Below, piece by piece: positions 53,448 through 61,881 of a stretch of DNA of 64,000 nt. Source of the stretch: Adlercreutzia murintestinalis (GTDB lineage: Bacteria; Actinomycetota; Coriobacteriia; Coriobacteriales; Eggerthellaceae). Positions within the stretch are counted from its first letter, which is position 1. Every line of letters starts with the position of its first letter. Below the pieces are notes generated by a model. It saw only the letters and a program-made list of their open reading frames with translations, had not been told where the DNA came from and searched no databases. Location of the stretch: contig NZ_CALPCC010000002.1 of assembly GCF_943192905.1 (NCBI RefSeq), positions 62,001-126,000 on the forward strand, read 5' to 3'. A program made the translations under genes and the position numbers.

Positions 53448-55385
53448 TTACAGCCCCTTCGTGCGCATGGCGCGCATGGCGTTCAGGATGGCGATGACGG
53501 CCACGCCGACGTCGGCGAACACAGCCATCCACATGTTGGCGATGCCGAAGGCGGCTAGTATCAACACGGCGAATTTGATCCCGAGCGCGAAGATGATGTT
53601 CTGCCAGACGATCCGCATGGTCTTGCGGGCGCAGCGGATGGCGCGGGCGATCTGAGTGGGTTTGTCGTCCATCAGGACCACGTCGGCGGCTTCGATGGCA
53701 GCGTCTGACCCCATGGCGCCCATGGCGATGCCCACATCGGCGCGCATGAGCACAGGCGCATCGTTGATGCCGTCGCCCACGAAGGCCACGCGCCCGATAC
53801 GCTTGCCCTTATCGTCGTCGGCTGCGCATTCACCGTCCGTGCGCATAATGGCTTCAAGCTGGGCAACCTTGTCCTGCGGGAGCAGTTCGGCATGATAGTC
53901 GTCAAGACCGAGGTCGTCCGCCACTGCTGCGGCAACTGGTTGGCGGTCGCCGGTCAACATGATAGCGCGCTGCACGCCCACCGCATGCAGGTCAGTGATG
54001 GCTTGGCGCGCGTCGGCTTTCACGGTGTCGCCGATGATGAGCGAGCCAGCATAAGCGCCGTCAACGGAGAGGTGGATCTGCGTGCCGATCATCTCGGCGG
54101 TCTCGTAGGCGATATCGTGCAGATACATCAGCTTGTCGTTGCCTGCGAGCACTGCATGCCCGTCAATGAGCGCATTAATGCCATGGCCGCTGATCTCTTC
54201 GGTCTTCGAGATGCGTTTGAGGTCGATCGCGCCGTCGTAGGCGCGCTGGATGGATACCGCGATGGGGTGGTTCGAGTATGCCTCGGCATGCGCGGCCAAC
54301 TCTAGCAACTGCTGGCGCGCGAAGCCTTCCGCTGGAAGCACGTCGGTGACGGTGAAGGTGCCGGAGGTCAGGGTGCCGGTCTTGTCGAAGACGACGGTGT
54401 CCACCTTCGCCAGCGCTTCCAGGTAGTTGCTGCCCTTCACGAGGATTCCCATGCGCGAGGCGCCGCCGATGCCGCCGAAGAACGACAGCGGCACAGAGAT
54501 GACCAGCGCGCAGGGGCATGATACGACGAGGAAGGTGAGGCCGCGCAGTATCCAGTCGGGCCAGTTTTCGACGAAAAGCGGCGGCAGGATGGCGATGGCG
54601 GCCGCCAGCCCCACCACGATGGGGGTGTAGTAGCGCGCGAACCGTGTGATGAAGGCTTCGGTGCGCGCTTTCTTGTCGGCAGCGTTCTCCACCATTTCCA
54701 AGATGCGCGCCACGGTGGAGTCCTCGTAGGGCTTCGCTACGGCGATGGTCAGCGTGCCGGAGGTGTTCACGCACCCAGAGATGACCTCGTCGCCCGCCTT
54801 CGCAGTGCGGGGGACCGATTCGCCCGTCAGCGCCGAGGTGTCGATTTGACTTTCGCCTTCTATGACGGTGCCGTCGAGCGGGATGCGTTCGCCTGGCTTC
54901 ACGATGATGTGGTCGCCGATGGCAACCTCAAAGGGATCCACCTGAACCAGCTGGCCGTCGCGCTCCATGTTGGCGAACTCGGGTGCGATATCCATCATGT
55001 CAGAGATGGATTTGCGCGATCTACCCACCGCGTAGCTCTGGAAGAGTTCGCCCACTTGATAGAACAGCATGACCGCGGCACCTTCGGCCATGTGCGGGTC
55101 AGTATCAGGGAAGAAGACGAGCGCGAACGCGCCGAGGGTGGCTATTGACATGAGGAAGCTCTCATCGAGCCCATGGCCATGCGCTAGCTTGCGCGCTGCT
55201 TCGATGAGCACATCGTAGCCGCCGACAAGGAAGGGGATCAGGAAGAGCGCGAATTCGGCATAGAGGGCGCCAGGTTCGCCGAAGGTGCGCTCAAGGGTGC
55301 CGGTGGCTTCGATGATGAGCGCGCCTGCGAACAGGGCAATAGCGACGATGATGCGGTTGCGCCAGTGTTTTTGCTTGGTGGTCAT
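53448..55385 (-). CDS. Zn2+/Cd2+-type P1B ATPase without an N-terminal metal domain
   Basis: A 645-residue P1B-ATPase with the membrane site CPC (about 290-292 in LVVSCPCALVIS), the phosphorylated aspartate in [10 protein letters not shown] (Asp334), the HP motif in YSNHPIAVS and [10 protein letters not shown] with AMGSDAAIEAADVVLM after it. The divalent-metal subgroup is supported by a lysine in the last helices and by the neighbouring ArsR/CadC-like gene. It lacks the usual cytoplasmic HMA domain; a 72-residue HMA protein is encoded separately just upstream. Expected to export Zn(II), Cd(II) or Pb(II). Third gene of the arsR-HMA-ATPase operon. Confidence 0.9.
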   Translation of the reverse strand: MTTKQKHWRNRIIVAIALFAGALIIEATGTLERTFGEPGALYAEFALFLIPFLVGGYDVLIEAARKLAHGHGLDESFLMSIATLGAFALVFFPDTDPHMAEGAAVMLFYQVGELFQSYAVGRSRKSISDMMDIAPEFANMERDGQLVQVDPFEVAIGDHIIVKPGERIPLDGTVIEGESQIDTSALTGESVPRTAKAGDEVISGCVNTSGTLTIAVAKPYEDSTVARILEMVENAADKKARTEAFITRFARYYTPIVVGLAAAIAILPPLFVENWPDWILRGLTFLVVSCPCALVISVPLSFFGGIGGASRMGILVKGSNYLEALAKVDTVVFDKTGTLTSGTFTVTDVLPAEGFARQQLLELAAHAEAYSNHPIAVSIQRAYDGAIDLKRISKTEEISGHGINALIDGHAVLAGNDKLMYLHDIAYETAEMIGTQIHLSVDGAYAGSLIIGDTVKADARQAITDLHAVGVQRAIMLTGDRQPVAAAVADDLGLDDYHAELLPQDKVAQLEAIMRTDGECAADDDKGKRIGRVAFVGDGINDAPVLMRADVGIAMGAMGSDAAIEAADVVLMDDKPTQIARAIRCARKTMRIVWQNIIFALGIKFAVLILAAFGIANMWMAVFADVGVAVIAILNAMRAMRTKGL

Positions 55386-55431
55386 GGTGTTGTCCTTATA
55401 AGGTGGCGATGCATTGATGCTGCGAGTGCGG

Positions 55432-55650
55432 CTAGCGCACGATGACGCAGTCCTTCTCGTAGCTGGTGCAGATGGTCTGCGCTTCGTTGAGCACGCGTTC
55501 GAATGCGGCGTCGTCGGCGTCCAGCATGAGCTTGCCGGTCATGAAGCTGATCTTGGCGCTGTTGACGCCGCTGATCTTAGCGATGTCGTGTTCCATGTGG
55601 CTGGCGCAGTTGGCGCAGTCGAGGTCTTGCAGCTTGAACGTGCGTTTCAT
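55432..55650 (-). CDS. stand-alone HMA metal-binding protein
   Basis: A 72-residue heavy-metal-associated domain. The metal site is LDCANCA (Cys12, Cys15), with the beta-alpha-beta-beta-alpha-beta fold implied by GVNSAKISFMTGKLML and the length. Two further cysteines near the C-terminus (TICTSYEKDC) are unusual. It lies between the repressor and the ATPase and probably acts as a detached N-domain or chaperone delivering metal to that pump. The aspartate before the first cysteine (DCxxC) is typical of divalent-metal HMA domains. Confidence 0.88.
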   Translation of the reverse strand: MKRTFKLQDLDCANCASHMEHDIAKISGVNSAKISFMTGKLMLDADDAAFERVLNEAQTICTSYEKDCVIVR

Positions 55651-55677
55651 GAGGATCCTTTCGTTGGGTGGTGTGCG

Positions 55678-56103
55678 CTATTCGCAAATGTGGGTCATGC
55701 CTTGGGCCAGCATGGTGTAGACGTGATCGTCGGAGAGCGTGTAGATGACGTTTTTGCCATCACGCTGGAACCTGACCAGATGGGCCTGCTTGAGGATGCG
55801 CAACTGGTGGCTGACGGCGCTTTGAGTGGCACCGATCAGTTCGGCGATGTCGGCCACGCAGAGGGGATGGCGCATCAACGCGTAGAGGATCTTGATGCGC
55901 GTGGTGTCGGCGAAGACCTTGAACAGGTCGGCCAGGTCGTAGAGCAGTTCGTCTTCGGGCAGCCCTTCACCGTCGAAGGGGCACTCGGCGCTGCGATCGG
56001 TGGTACCCATGGGGCACTCGGCGCTCGTGTGGCATCCGCAGCCGCAGTTACATTCCAGCACGCTTTCGGCTTCGCGGACGATATCGGTTGTAGCGTTTGG
56101 CAT
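55678..56103 (-). CDS. ArsR/SmtB-family metal repressor (CadC-like) with Cys-rich N-terminus
   Basis: A 141-residue winged-helix repressor. The core is standard: LFKVFADTTRIKILYAL, LCVADIAELIGATQSAVSHQLRILKQAHLVR and the C-terminal dimer-interface site SDDHVYTMLAQGMTH, resembling the SmtB alpha-5 zinc site. The N-terminal 35 residues contain six cysteines (CNCGCGCH, then two copies of SAECP), more than CadC proteins usually carry, which could bind Cd, Pb or Bi at the alpha-N site. The ATG at 56103 lies behind AAGGAGC. It is first in the efflux operon, and the operator is directly upstream. Confidence 0.88.
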   Translation of the reverse strand: MPNATTDIVREAESVLECNCGCGCHTSAECPMGTTDRSAECPFDGEGLPEDELLYDLADLFKVFADTTRIKILYALMRHPLCVADIAELIGATQSAVSHQLRILKQAHLVRFQRDGKNVIYTLSDDHVYTMLAQGMTHICE

Positions 56104-56206
56104 GGTAGCTCCTTGGTCTGCGCGGGATGTGCAGACTGGGAAGATGATTGCGGAAGCGGCATCTTCGGTTCGGCACATCCGGCTGTCGTGCATCCATATT
56201 CAATAG

Positions 56207-56256
56207 AACATATGAACAACTATTCATAAGTATAGACGAGCGTGGCATGTTGTCAA
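56207..56256 (-). promoter_or_regulatory. promoter and metal-repressor operator of the efflux operon
   Basis: On the minus strand TTGACA (56251-56256) and TATACT (56229-56234) are 16 bases apart. Just downstream, TATGAA (56211-56216) and TTCATA (56223-56228) form a perfect inverted repeat covering the expected start site, as in SmtB/CadC operators. Repression relieved by metal is inferred. Confidence 0.75.
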
Positions 56257-56560
56257 CGCTTTTCTTTCGCGGATGTGGCAGGGTGCAGAAGAACGCTCAA
56301 AAGTGTTAGAGCCTTGTATAGTTGATGGTGAAGCAAAGCGCGAGACAGGTGAGGCAGCGGCGCTGAGATGACGCTACCAAAGCGACGCGGGTGGCAGGGG
56401 AGCCGGAGCAAGGAAGGCGGCGTGCGGGTTGTTCTGGTTCGCGTGGGCATCGCGGCATAATGGTACAAGCGGCGCGGGGGCTTGTGTGGAGCATGATAGT
56501 GGGTCTTTCATCTGGCGATCAGATGGAGACGGGCGTGTTTGAGTTGTGTAGGAGACGGAT
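56257..56560. other. intergenic region upstream of the tyrosine phosphatase gene
   Basis: About 300 bases with a possible -10 CATAAT at 56456-56461 on the plus strand. No coding frame is convincing. Confidence 0.5.
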
Positions 56561-57418
56561 ATGACTGATAAGCTTGCTACCTTTTGTGCACCATCTGAGC
56601 CGAGGCAGGTGCCCGGCTTTCGCAACTTCGGACATATTCCATTGCGGGGCGTGACGAACGCGCGCGATCTGGGAGGCATGCCGGCAGCTGACCATAAGCG
56701 CATCGCGCGGCGTCGGCTGGTGCGGTCGAGCTCGCTGCACGATGCCACGGCTGAGGATATGAAGCAGCTGCTGCACATGCATGCGGTGGATTGCGTGGTC
56801 GATTTCCGCACGGATGCCGAGATCCAGAAGGAGCCTGACCCCAAGCCGCTCATGCAGGGCGTGAAGTACATGCACTTGCCCGTGTTCACGCAGGAAGCCG
56901 TTGGGATCACCAGCGGCGGCAATCCGGTGCGCGATATGCGCGCTATGATGGAGTATGCGGGCAAGCCGTACGAGATGATCAGCGAGTTGTATGTGAAGAG
57001 CGTGCTGGGCGAGCCGGGCAAGGCCGCGTACACGGCGTTTTTGGAGGACTTGCTGACTGAGACATCGGGCGCCACGCTGTGGCATTGCACGCAGGGCAAG
57101 GACCGGACGGGCATTGCGGCCGTGTTGGTGGAGTACATCCTGGGCGTGCCCGCCGACTACATTCGCGACGATTATCTGGCGACGAACCTGTTCGTGAACG
57201 GGTTGCCCGAGACCATGCGGAAGTTCTTGGCCGACAAGAAGTTCGCACGCATGATCGATGAGGATGTGAACGCGTATGCGTTCGCCAGCATGTGCTATTT
57301 GGATGCCATGCTGGAGGCGGTTGAGGGCGCGTATGGCGGTTTGGATAACTACATCGTGCGCGCGCTGGGCTTTGACGCCGATAAGCAGGCGAAGCTGCGG
57401 GAGTTGTATCTGGTGTGA
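56561..57418 (+). CDS. protein tyrosine/serine phosphatase (Y_phosphatase3 family)
   Basis: A 285-residue phosphatase with the cysteine-based signature HCTQGKDRTGIAA (catalytic cysteine at about residue 177) and, earlier, NARDLGGMPA, the usual lead of this bacterial family. The arginine of the P-loop and an aspartate upstream are present. Such enzymes act on phosphotyrosine, phosphoserine or phosphoinositides; the substrate is not predictable here. An AGGAGA site precedes the ATG. The gene stands alone between the metal operon and guaA. Confidence 0.88.
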   Translation: MTDKLATFCAPSEPRQVPGFRNFGHIPLRGVTNARDLGGMPAADHKRIARRRLVRSSSLHDATAEDMKQLLHMHAVDCVVDFRTDAEIQKEPDPKPLMQGVKYMHLPVFTQEAVGITSGGNPVRDMRAMMEYAGKPYEMISELYVKSVLGEPGKAAYTAFLEDLLTETSGATLWHCTQGKDRTGIAAVLVEYILGVPADYIRDDYLATNLFVNGLPETMRKFLADKKFARMIDEDVNAYAFASMCYLDAMLEAVEGAYGGLDNYIVRALGFDADKQAKLRELYLV

Positions 57419-57530
57419 CCGGGCGCGTGCGATGAAGGGCGCAGAAGGGTGGAGGATGCGGGAGAAGGCGGCCGTTCCTCTTCGGCGCGGATCGCATGCC
57501 GATGCGCATTCTCTTGGCGGCTTCACTCGG

Positions 57531-57536
57531 TATAAT
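57531..57536 (+). promoter_or_regulatory. -10 element of guaA
   Basis: TATAAT lies 34 bases before the GTG start at 57571 and inside the longer upstream open frame, arguing against an earlier start. Confidence 0.5.
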
Positions 57537-57570
57537 GGGGGCATCGTTTCCGGTCGTGAAAGGTGCTTCC

Positions 57571-59265
57571 GTGGCTATTGATTCCGCAACTCCGCAGCAG
57601 AAGGTTGTCGTTTTCGATTTTGGCGCTCAGTACGGGCAGCTGATCGCTCGGCGCGTGCGCGATCTGGGGGTGTATTCCGAGATCGTGTCGTGCGATGTGT
57701 CGGCTGATGAGGTGCGGGCGATGGCGCCTGCGGCCATCATACTGTCGGGCGGCCCGGCCAGCGTGTATGCGGAGGATGCGCCGTCGCTGGATCCGGGCGT
57801 GTTCGAGCTGGGTGTGCCGGTGTTGGGGTTCTGCTACGGGCAGCAGATCATGGCGGTGACGCTGGGTGGCGAAGTGGGGCATACCGAGAAGGGCGAGTAC
57901 GGGCCAGCGGAGTTGACGCGGCTGGATGGTGCGTGCGGACAGGCGTTTGGCTCGGACACCGGCAACCCCGTCATCGGCGATTCGCTCCTGTTCGCTGATA
58001 CGCCGTGCGAGCAGACGGTATGGATGAGCCATCGCGATGCGGTGAGCCGCGTGCCGGAGGGGTTCGCGGTGACCTCGCGCACGGACGTGTGCCCGGTGGC
58101 ATCGATGGAGTGCCCCGAGCGGCGCCTGTACGCCACGCAGTTCCACCCGGAGGTGCGCCATACGCCGTACGGGCAGCAGATGCTCGCGAACTTCCTGTTC
58201 AAGGTGTGCGGGCTTGAGAAGAACTGGACGATGGATTCCATCATCGAGGATTCCGTGGCTGCCATTCGCGAGCAGGTGGGCGGCGACCGCGTGATCTTAG
58301 GGTTGAGCGGCGGCGTTGATTCCAGCGTGGTGGCGGCGCTGTGTGCGAAGGCCATCGGCGATCAGGTGACGTGCGTGTTCGTGAATCATGGGCTCTTGCG
58401 CGCGAATGAGCCCGAGGAAGTGGAAGAGGTGTTCACGCGGCAGTTCGACGTGGATTTCGTGCACGTGCACGCGGAGGACCGCTACGCTGAGCTGCTGGCT
58501 GGCGTGACCGATCCGGAGCAGAAGCGGCGCATCATCGGCGAGCAGTTCTGGAAGGAATTCTTCGCGGTGGCGGAGGATTTGGCGGAGGATGGGCGGCCGG
58601 TGAAGTATCTGGCTCAGGGGACCATCTACCCGGACATCATCGAGAGCGGCGCGCGTAAGACCGGCGGGAAGGCGTCCACGATCAAGAGCCATCACAATCT
58701 GATCCCGTTCCCGGAGGGTGTGAGCTTCGAGCTGATCGAACCGCTGGATCATTTCTTCAAAGATGAGGTACGCGCGCTGGGGACGGCGCTAGGGCTGCCG
58801 GATCATATCGTGCATCGGCAGCCGTTCCCGGGGCCGGGGCTGGCGATTCGCATCATCGGGGAGGTGACGCCGGAGAAGCTTGAGATGCTGAAGGGCGCGG
58901 ACGCCATCGTTCGTGAGGAGCTGGATGCGTACAATGAGCGGCTGTTCGCAGAGAGCGGCGCGCGTGGTGCGGGCGTGGAGCGCGCGGTGGCGGGCGGTCC
59001 GGAGGTGGAACGGCCGGTGTGGCAGTATTTCGCCGTGCTGCCGGACATCAAGAGCGTGGGCGTGATGGGGGATGAGCGCACGTATCAGCGGCCGGTGATC
59101 TTGCGTGCGGTGGAGAGCAGCGACGCGATGACCGCCGATTGGGCGAAGCTGCCCTACGAGGTGCTGGCGCGCGTGAGCTCGCGCATCGTGGCTGAGGTGC
59201 CGGGCATCAACCGCGTGGTGTACGACATCACCAGCAAACCGCCCGCGACGATCGAGTGGGAATAG
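57571..59265 (+). CDS. guaA: GMP synthase (glutamine-hydrolysing)
   Basis: A 564-residue enzyme aminating XMP to GMP. The class I glutaminase domain occupies residues about 12-215, with the catalytic cysteine in GFCYGQQ and the His-Glu pair in FHPEVRHTP. The ATP-pyrophosphatase domain follows ([10 protein letters not shown]) and the C-terminal dimerisation/XMP domain ends in the [13 protein letters not shown] block. A start at GTG 57571 is preferred: AAAGGTG lies 6 bases upstream and the likely promoter (-10 at 57531) is inside the longer frame. About 40 residues longer than many homologues, part of it in a Gly/Ala/Val-rich segment near 470-490. Confidence 0.95.
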   Translation: MAIDSATPQQKVVVFDFGAQYGQLIARRVRDLGVYSEIVSCDVSADEVRAMAPAAIILSGGPASVYAEDAPSLDPGVFELGVPVLGFCYGQQIMAVTLGGEVGHTEKGEYGPAELTRLDGACGQAFGSDTGNPVIGDSLLFADTPCEQTVWMSHRDAVSRVPEGFAVTSRTDVCPVASMECPERRLYATQFHPEVRHTPYGQQMLANFLFKVCGLEKNWTMDSIIEDSVAAIREQVGGDRVILGLSGGVDSSVVAALCAKAIGDQVTCVFVNHGLLRANEPEEVEEVFTRQFDVDFVHVHAEDRYAELLAGVTDPEQKRRIIGEQFWKEFFAVAEDLAEDGRPVKYLAQGTIYPDIIESGARKTGGKASTIKSHHNLIPFPEGVSFELIEPLDHFFKDEVRALGTALGLPDHIVHRQPFPGPGLAIRIIGEVTPEKLEMLKGADAIVREELDAYNERLFAESGARGAGVERAVAGGPEVERPVWQYFAVLPDIKSVGVMGDERTYQRPVILRAVESSDAMTADWAKLPYEVLARVSSRIVAEVPGINRVVYDITSKPPATIEWE

Positions 59266-59276
59266 AACATATGTTC
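59265..59276. promoter_or_regulatory. perfect 12-base palindrome GAACATATGTTC, possible LexA-type or metal-regulator site
   Basis: The palindrome begins on the last base of guaA. With its flanks it reads A-GAACATATGTTC-G, one base away from the Gram-positive SOS-box consensus CGAAC-N4-GTTCG. The 13-base string AATAGAACATATG is shared with the ArsR operator region (56202-56214). Which regulator, if any, binds is unknown. Confidence 0.4.
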
Positions 59277-59909
59277 GTATCATCCTGCCTTGCATAGAAT
59301 ATTCCACTTGATGGAACCTGTCAAGCCTGATGTAGCTAACGAAAAACTGCAAGTAACCGGCGATATATGTCAACTGATGAGACCCGCTGAAACTGACCAG
59401 CGGGTCTTTGTTTTCCCTGCTAGAGCATTGATAATGCTATCCTTCGCCAAGTCTGGCGACTTCGCTAGCCTGCTCTATCCGTCGCATCATGCCCTATCGG
59501 CTCCATCAGTTGGGTTGCAAGCCGCTTGCGACCATTGACTTTTGCGTGTTTGCGGGCGGATCACTGTTTTGCAGCATTGATTTGAACTCACCCTGTTTTG
59601 ATGGGGTCGAATTGCAAGAAACCCCAGTTCGGAGAATGGAATATTGTTTGCTCCGATTCTACGGTTTCAGCCTAGTTTCGCAGCAGTTAGCGGGGCTATT
59701 CACAGTGCTCAAATGGCATTGGGCATAGTGGCGAACGCGTAATTTTGAACATATATAGGTCTAGTTTAGATCCATTGCGGAGATTCTACTTGGAACACCG
59801 CCAATGCTAGCAGGTCAGAGGCTTGTTTTCTGGACATCGTTTTTTTTTAGCGAACACCATTTCGATGCTGTTTTGAAATGGTCGCCAAGACTGCTACGGA
59901 TGGGCGCGG
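59277..59909. other. AT-richer region without a convincing gene
   Basis: About 630 bases, visibly richer in A/T than either side, with no frame of coding character. It contains the guaA terminator, an A/T-rich stretch near 59740-59770 and a run of nine T near 59831. Composition and gene style change across it. Confidence 0.5.
59380..59415 (+). terminator. Rho-independent terminator downstream of guaA
   Basis: A perfect 10-bp stem (AGACCCGCTG / CAGCGGGTCT) with an 8-base loop is followed by TTGTTTT. It lies 115 bases after the guaA stop. Confidence 0.85.
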
Positions 59910-60416
59910 ATGGCGCAAGTCATAGGCAACTTCTTCGGAGGCTCCCTGAGCCTCGGTATCGACCGCTTCGGCAGGCTCGGCGACCAGGGCGACAACGGCG
60001 TATACGTCATCGACGGATGGAAGATAGCCGACCGCATAGAGCTCGAATACGACCAGGACTGGAACCCGGTTGGATGGAAGCAGATAGACCCGTCGCGCGA
60101 GGAGTCCTACCACGACTTCGACGAGATGCTCCACGCCTTCGACGCCTCGATGCCCGAGGGCCTGAGGCTCGGTGCCTTCCTTGACGCCGAGGAGATCCCG
60201 ACCTTTGAGGTGCGTATCGGCGACAAGGTCTGGATGCGCGAGTACGAGAGCGGCTACAGGCTCTTCGAGGTGGCGGGCTTCGGCGACGGCAGGCGCAACG
60301 GCCAGGACATGACCGGCGTGCCCTACGTCAAGCAGTTCGACCACGACGGCGACTGGTCCTGGAACATCAACAACTACGTGCGCGAGGACACCTGCCGCAT
60401 CGCGCCGAGGTCCTAG
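59910..60416 (+). CDS. unrecognised 168-residue protein
   Basis: An acidic soluble protein without membrane segments. It opens with MAQVIGNFFGGSLSLGID and is rich in Asp, Gly, Trp and Arg (DQDWNPVGWKQ, GDWSWNINNYV). I do not recognise a family. Codon choice (GGC/GAC/TAC/AGG) differs from the core genes left of 59 kb. Its ribosome site is weak. It precedes another small unknown gene by 71 bases on the same strand, and lies just right of an AT-richer stretch, so it probably came with an accessory element. Coding status rests on frame length and codon pattern. Confidence 0.6.
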   Translation: MAQVIGNFFGGSLSLGIDRFGRLGDQGDNGVYVIDGWKIADRIELEYDQDWNPVGWKQIDPSREESYHDFDEMLHAFDASMPEGLRLGAFLDAEEIPTFEVRIGDKVWMREYESGYRLFEVAGFGDGRRNGQDMTGVPYVKQFDHDGDWSWNINNYVREDTCRIAPRS

Positions 60417-60487
60417 AATCACGGGCCGTCGGTCCTCGGGTCGGCGGCCATCCCTCAACTTCATATGTCACGAGAAAGGATTCCATC

Positions 60488-60856
60488 ATGGGTTACAGAA
60501 GCGAAGTCAGGATAGCCGCCACCCGAGAGGGGTACGACCTCATGTGCGAGCGAGTTGACGCCGTGAGCGAAGGGCTGGACAGCTACCCGCTCATGGGAAG
60601 CGATCGCCAGCCCGACTTCTTCGACGAGGAGGACGGCTGCGTCGTCTTCGGCTGGGATGACATCAAGTGGTACGAGGGGCTCCTCTGCGACGTCACCAAC
60701 GTGGCAGAGGCGCTCGGCGAGCTAGACGAGCAGGATATCCCCTACGAGTTCTGCCGCATAGGTGAGAGCTGGGACGACATCGAGTTCTGCACGTCCGGCG
60801 ACAACGAGAACCTCTCGATCCACGCCGAGCCCTCCGTTGCCATAGAGGTCTTCTGA
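60488..60856 (+). CDS. unrecognised 122-residue acidic protein
   Basis: A very acidic protein (many Asp/Glu: DEEDGCVVFGWDDIKW, EQDIPYEFCRIGESWDD) beginning MGYRSEVRIAAT. An AGAAAGGA site lies 9 bases before the ATG, supporting translation. Small proteins with a similar opening occur, as I recall them, on phages and conjugative elements, but I cannot confirm a family. High acidity and small size would fit an anti-defence or DNA-mimic protein, which is speculation. It converges on the radical SAM operon with a 17-base gap. Confidence 0.65.
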   Translation: MGYRSEVRIAATREGYDLMCERVDAVSEGLDSYPLMGSDRQPDFFDEEDGCVVFGWDDIKWYEGLLCDVTNVAEALGELDEQDIPYEFCRIGESWDDIEFCTSGDNENLSIHAEPSVAIEVF

Positions 60857-60873
60857 CTTCTATGGCAGCTGCC

Positions 60874-61743
60874 TTACAAGCCGGTCTTGAGGCTGCGCTT
60901 CAGCGTGAGGAGCTCGATATTGCCGTTCTCGATCGTCTCATCCAGTATGCGCTCCTTGTCGCGCAGGAAGTCCGGCGTGCTCAGGTTGAGAGACGCCGTG
61001 TGGTGCGTCACGAGCGCGCAGTCGGTGTCCAAGTGTTCTAGGAGTGTCCTCAATTCAACCAGCAGGCTCTTCTCGGAAAGCGGATCGAACTCTCCGTGCT
61101 CCGCATCTGCGAGCAGCGGCGTGCCCGGGAAGAGCGCGAGGCTCGTGACGTAGACGGTCGAGGGGTTGCACCGGTTGAACACATCGGCGGTGTGCACCGC
61201 ATGGTTATGGCTGTGCTCGTGCCCCGCGATCCCGTTCATGAACGTGAGCCAGTACTTGATTCCCGCCTCGTCGAGCTTCGCGCACTGCTCGGGCACGTCT
61301 TTTGCGAGATAGCCCTTGTTGACGCGGTCGAGCGTCCAGTCGTTCCCGCTCTCGATGCCGAGCGAGACTTCCTCAAGCCCAAGCTCGTGCAGGCTCATAA
61401 GCTCATCTACCGTCTTGTTGCGAAAATTGTCCACGCGACAGACAGCGTAGATGCGCTCGATGTCGGGCAGGTACTCGTGGATATTCTCCATGACTTGAAC
61501 CAGCTTGCTATAGGGAAGTGCGAGTGGGTCACCGCTCAGCAGTTGGATCGTCTTGGCACGGGGCATATCCTGGGCGATCTCGGCGAGGTCGCTCTCGATG
61601 ACCTCCATGGGCTTGACGCCGAACCTGACGTCCCGATACATCGTGCAGAACTCGCACCTGTTGTGGGAGCACCCCTGGGTGATCTCTATCAGCGGCCATG
61701 TGGGCCAGTAAGGGTGGCGGTAGACCGGTTCCGTGAAATGCAT
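60874..61743 (-). CDS. radical SAM protein, paralogue A
   Basis: A 289-residue radical SAM enzyme of the Elp3/MiaB/NifB superfamily layout. The cluster motif is CSHNRCEFC (CxxxxCxxC spacing) at about residues 25-33, in a WPLIEITQGCSHN strand. Downstream are VCRVDNFRNKT, EVSLGIESGNDWTLDRVNKG and a LALFPGTPL block, all also present in the neighbouring protein at 61882-62763. No auxiliary cluster motif is evident. The substrate is unknown. It is the last gene of a four-gene minus-strand operon with an FMN reductase-like and an NmrA-like protein. Confidence 0.85.
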   Translation of the reverse strand: MHFTEPVYRHPYWPTWPLIEITQGCSHNRCEFCTMYRDVRFGVKPMEVIESDLAEIAQDMPRAKTIQLLSGDPLALPYSKLVQVMENIHEYLPDIERIYAVCRVDNFRNKTVDELMSLHELGLEEVSLGIESGNDWTLDRVNKGYLAKDVPEQCAKLDEAGIKYWLTFMNGIAGHEHSHNHAVHTADVFNRCNPSTVYVTSLALFPGTPLLADAEHGEFDPLSEKSLLVELRTLLEHLDTDCALVTHHTASLNLSTPDFLRDKERILDETIENGNIELLTLKRSLKTGL

Positions 61744-61842
61744 GGTTGGTCCTTTCTATACCCAGGCGACGCCATTGAGATCACGCAACCCGTGCCTATG
61801 GCGTGGTTGGCCAGTGTTGCATCTAGCACAGGTGCCATCTAC

Positions 61843-61881
61843 CCTTGCATCAGGGGTGGCACGCCGACCCCTGATGCAAGG
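61843..61881. repeat. 15-bp perfect hairpin between the two radical SAM genes
   Basis: CCTTGCATCAGGGGT (61843-61857) pairs perfectly with 61867-61881 around a 9-base loop, right at the stop codon of the upstream gene on the minus strand. No T-run follows in either direction, so it is more likely an mRNA processing or stabilising element than a terminator. Confidence 0.65.

Noticed and set aside
57496-57570. A guaA start 25 codons upstream.
   Set aside because: The probable -10 box lies within that stretch and it has no ribosome site, whereas GTG 57571 has one.
59264-59277. Calling GAACATATGTTC a definite LexA box.
   Set aside because: No SOS gene follows it, one outer base deviates, and the same core occurs at the ArsR operator, so the assignment stays open.
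59489-59728. A 79-codon plus-strand frame in the AT-richer gap.
   Set aside because: No ribosome site, no coding-like codon pattern, no recognisable motif.
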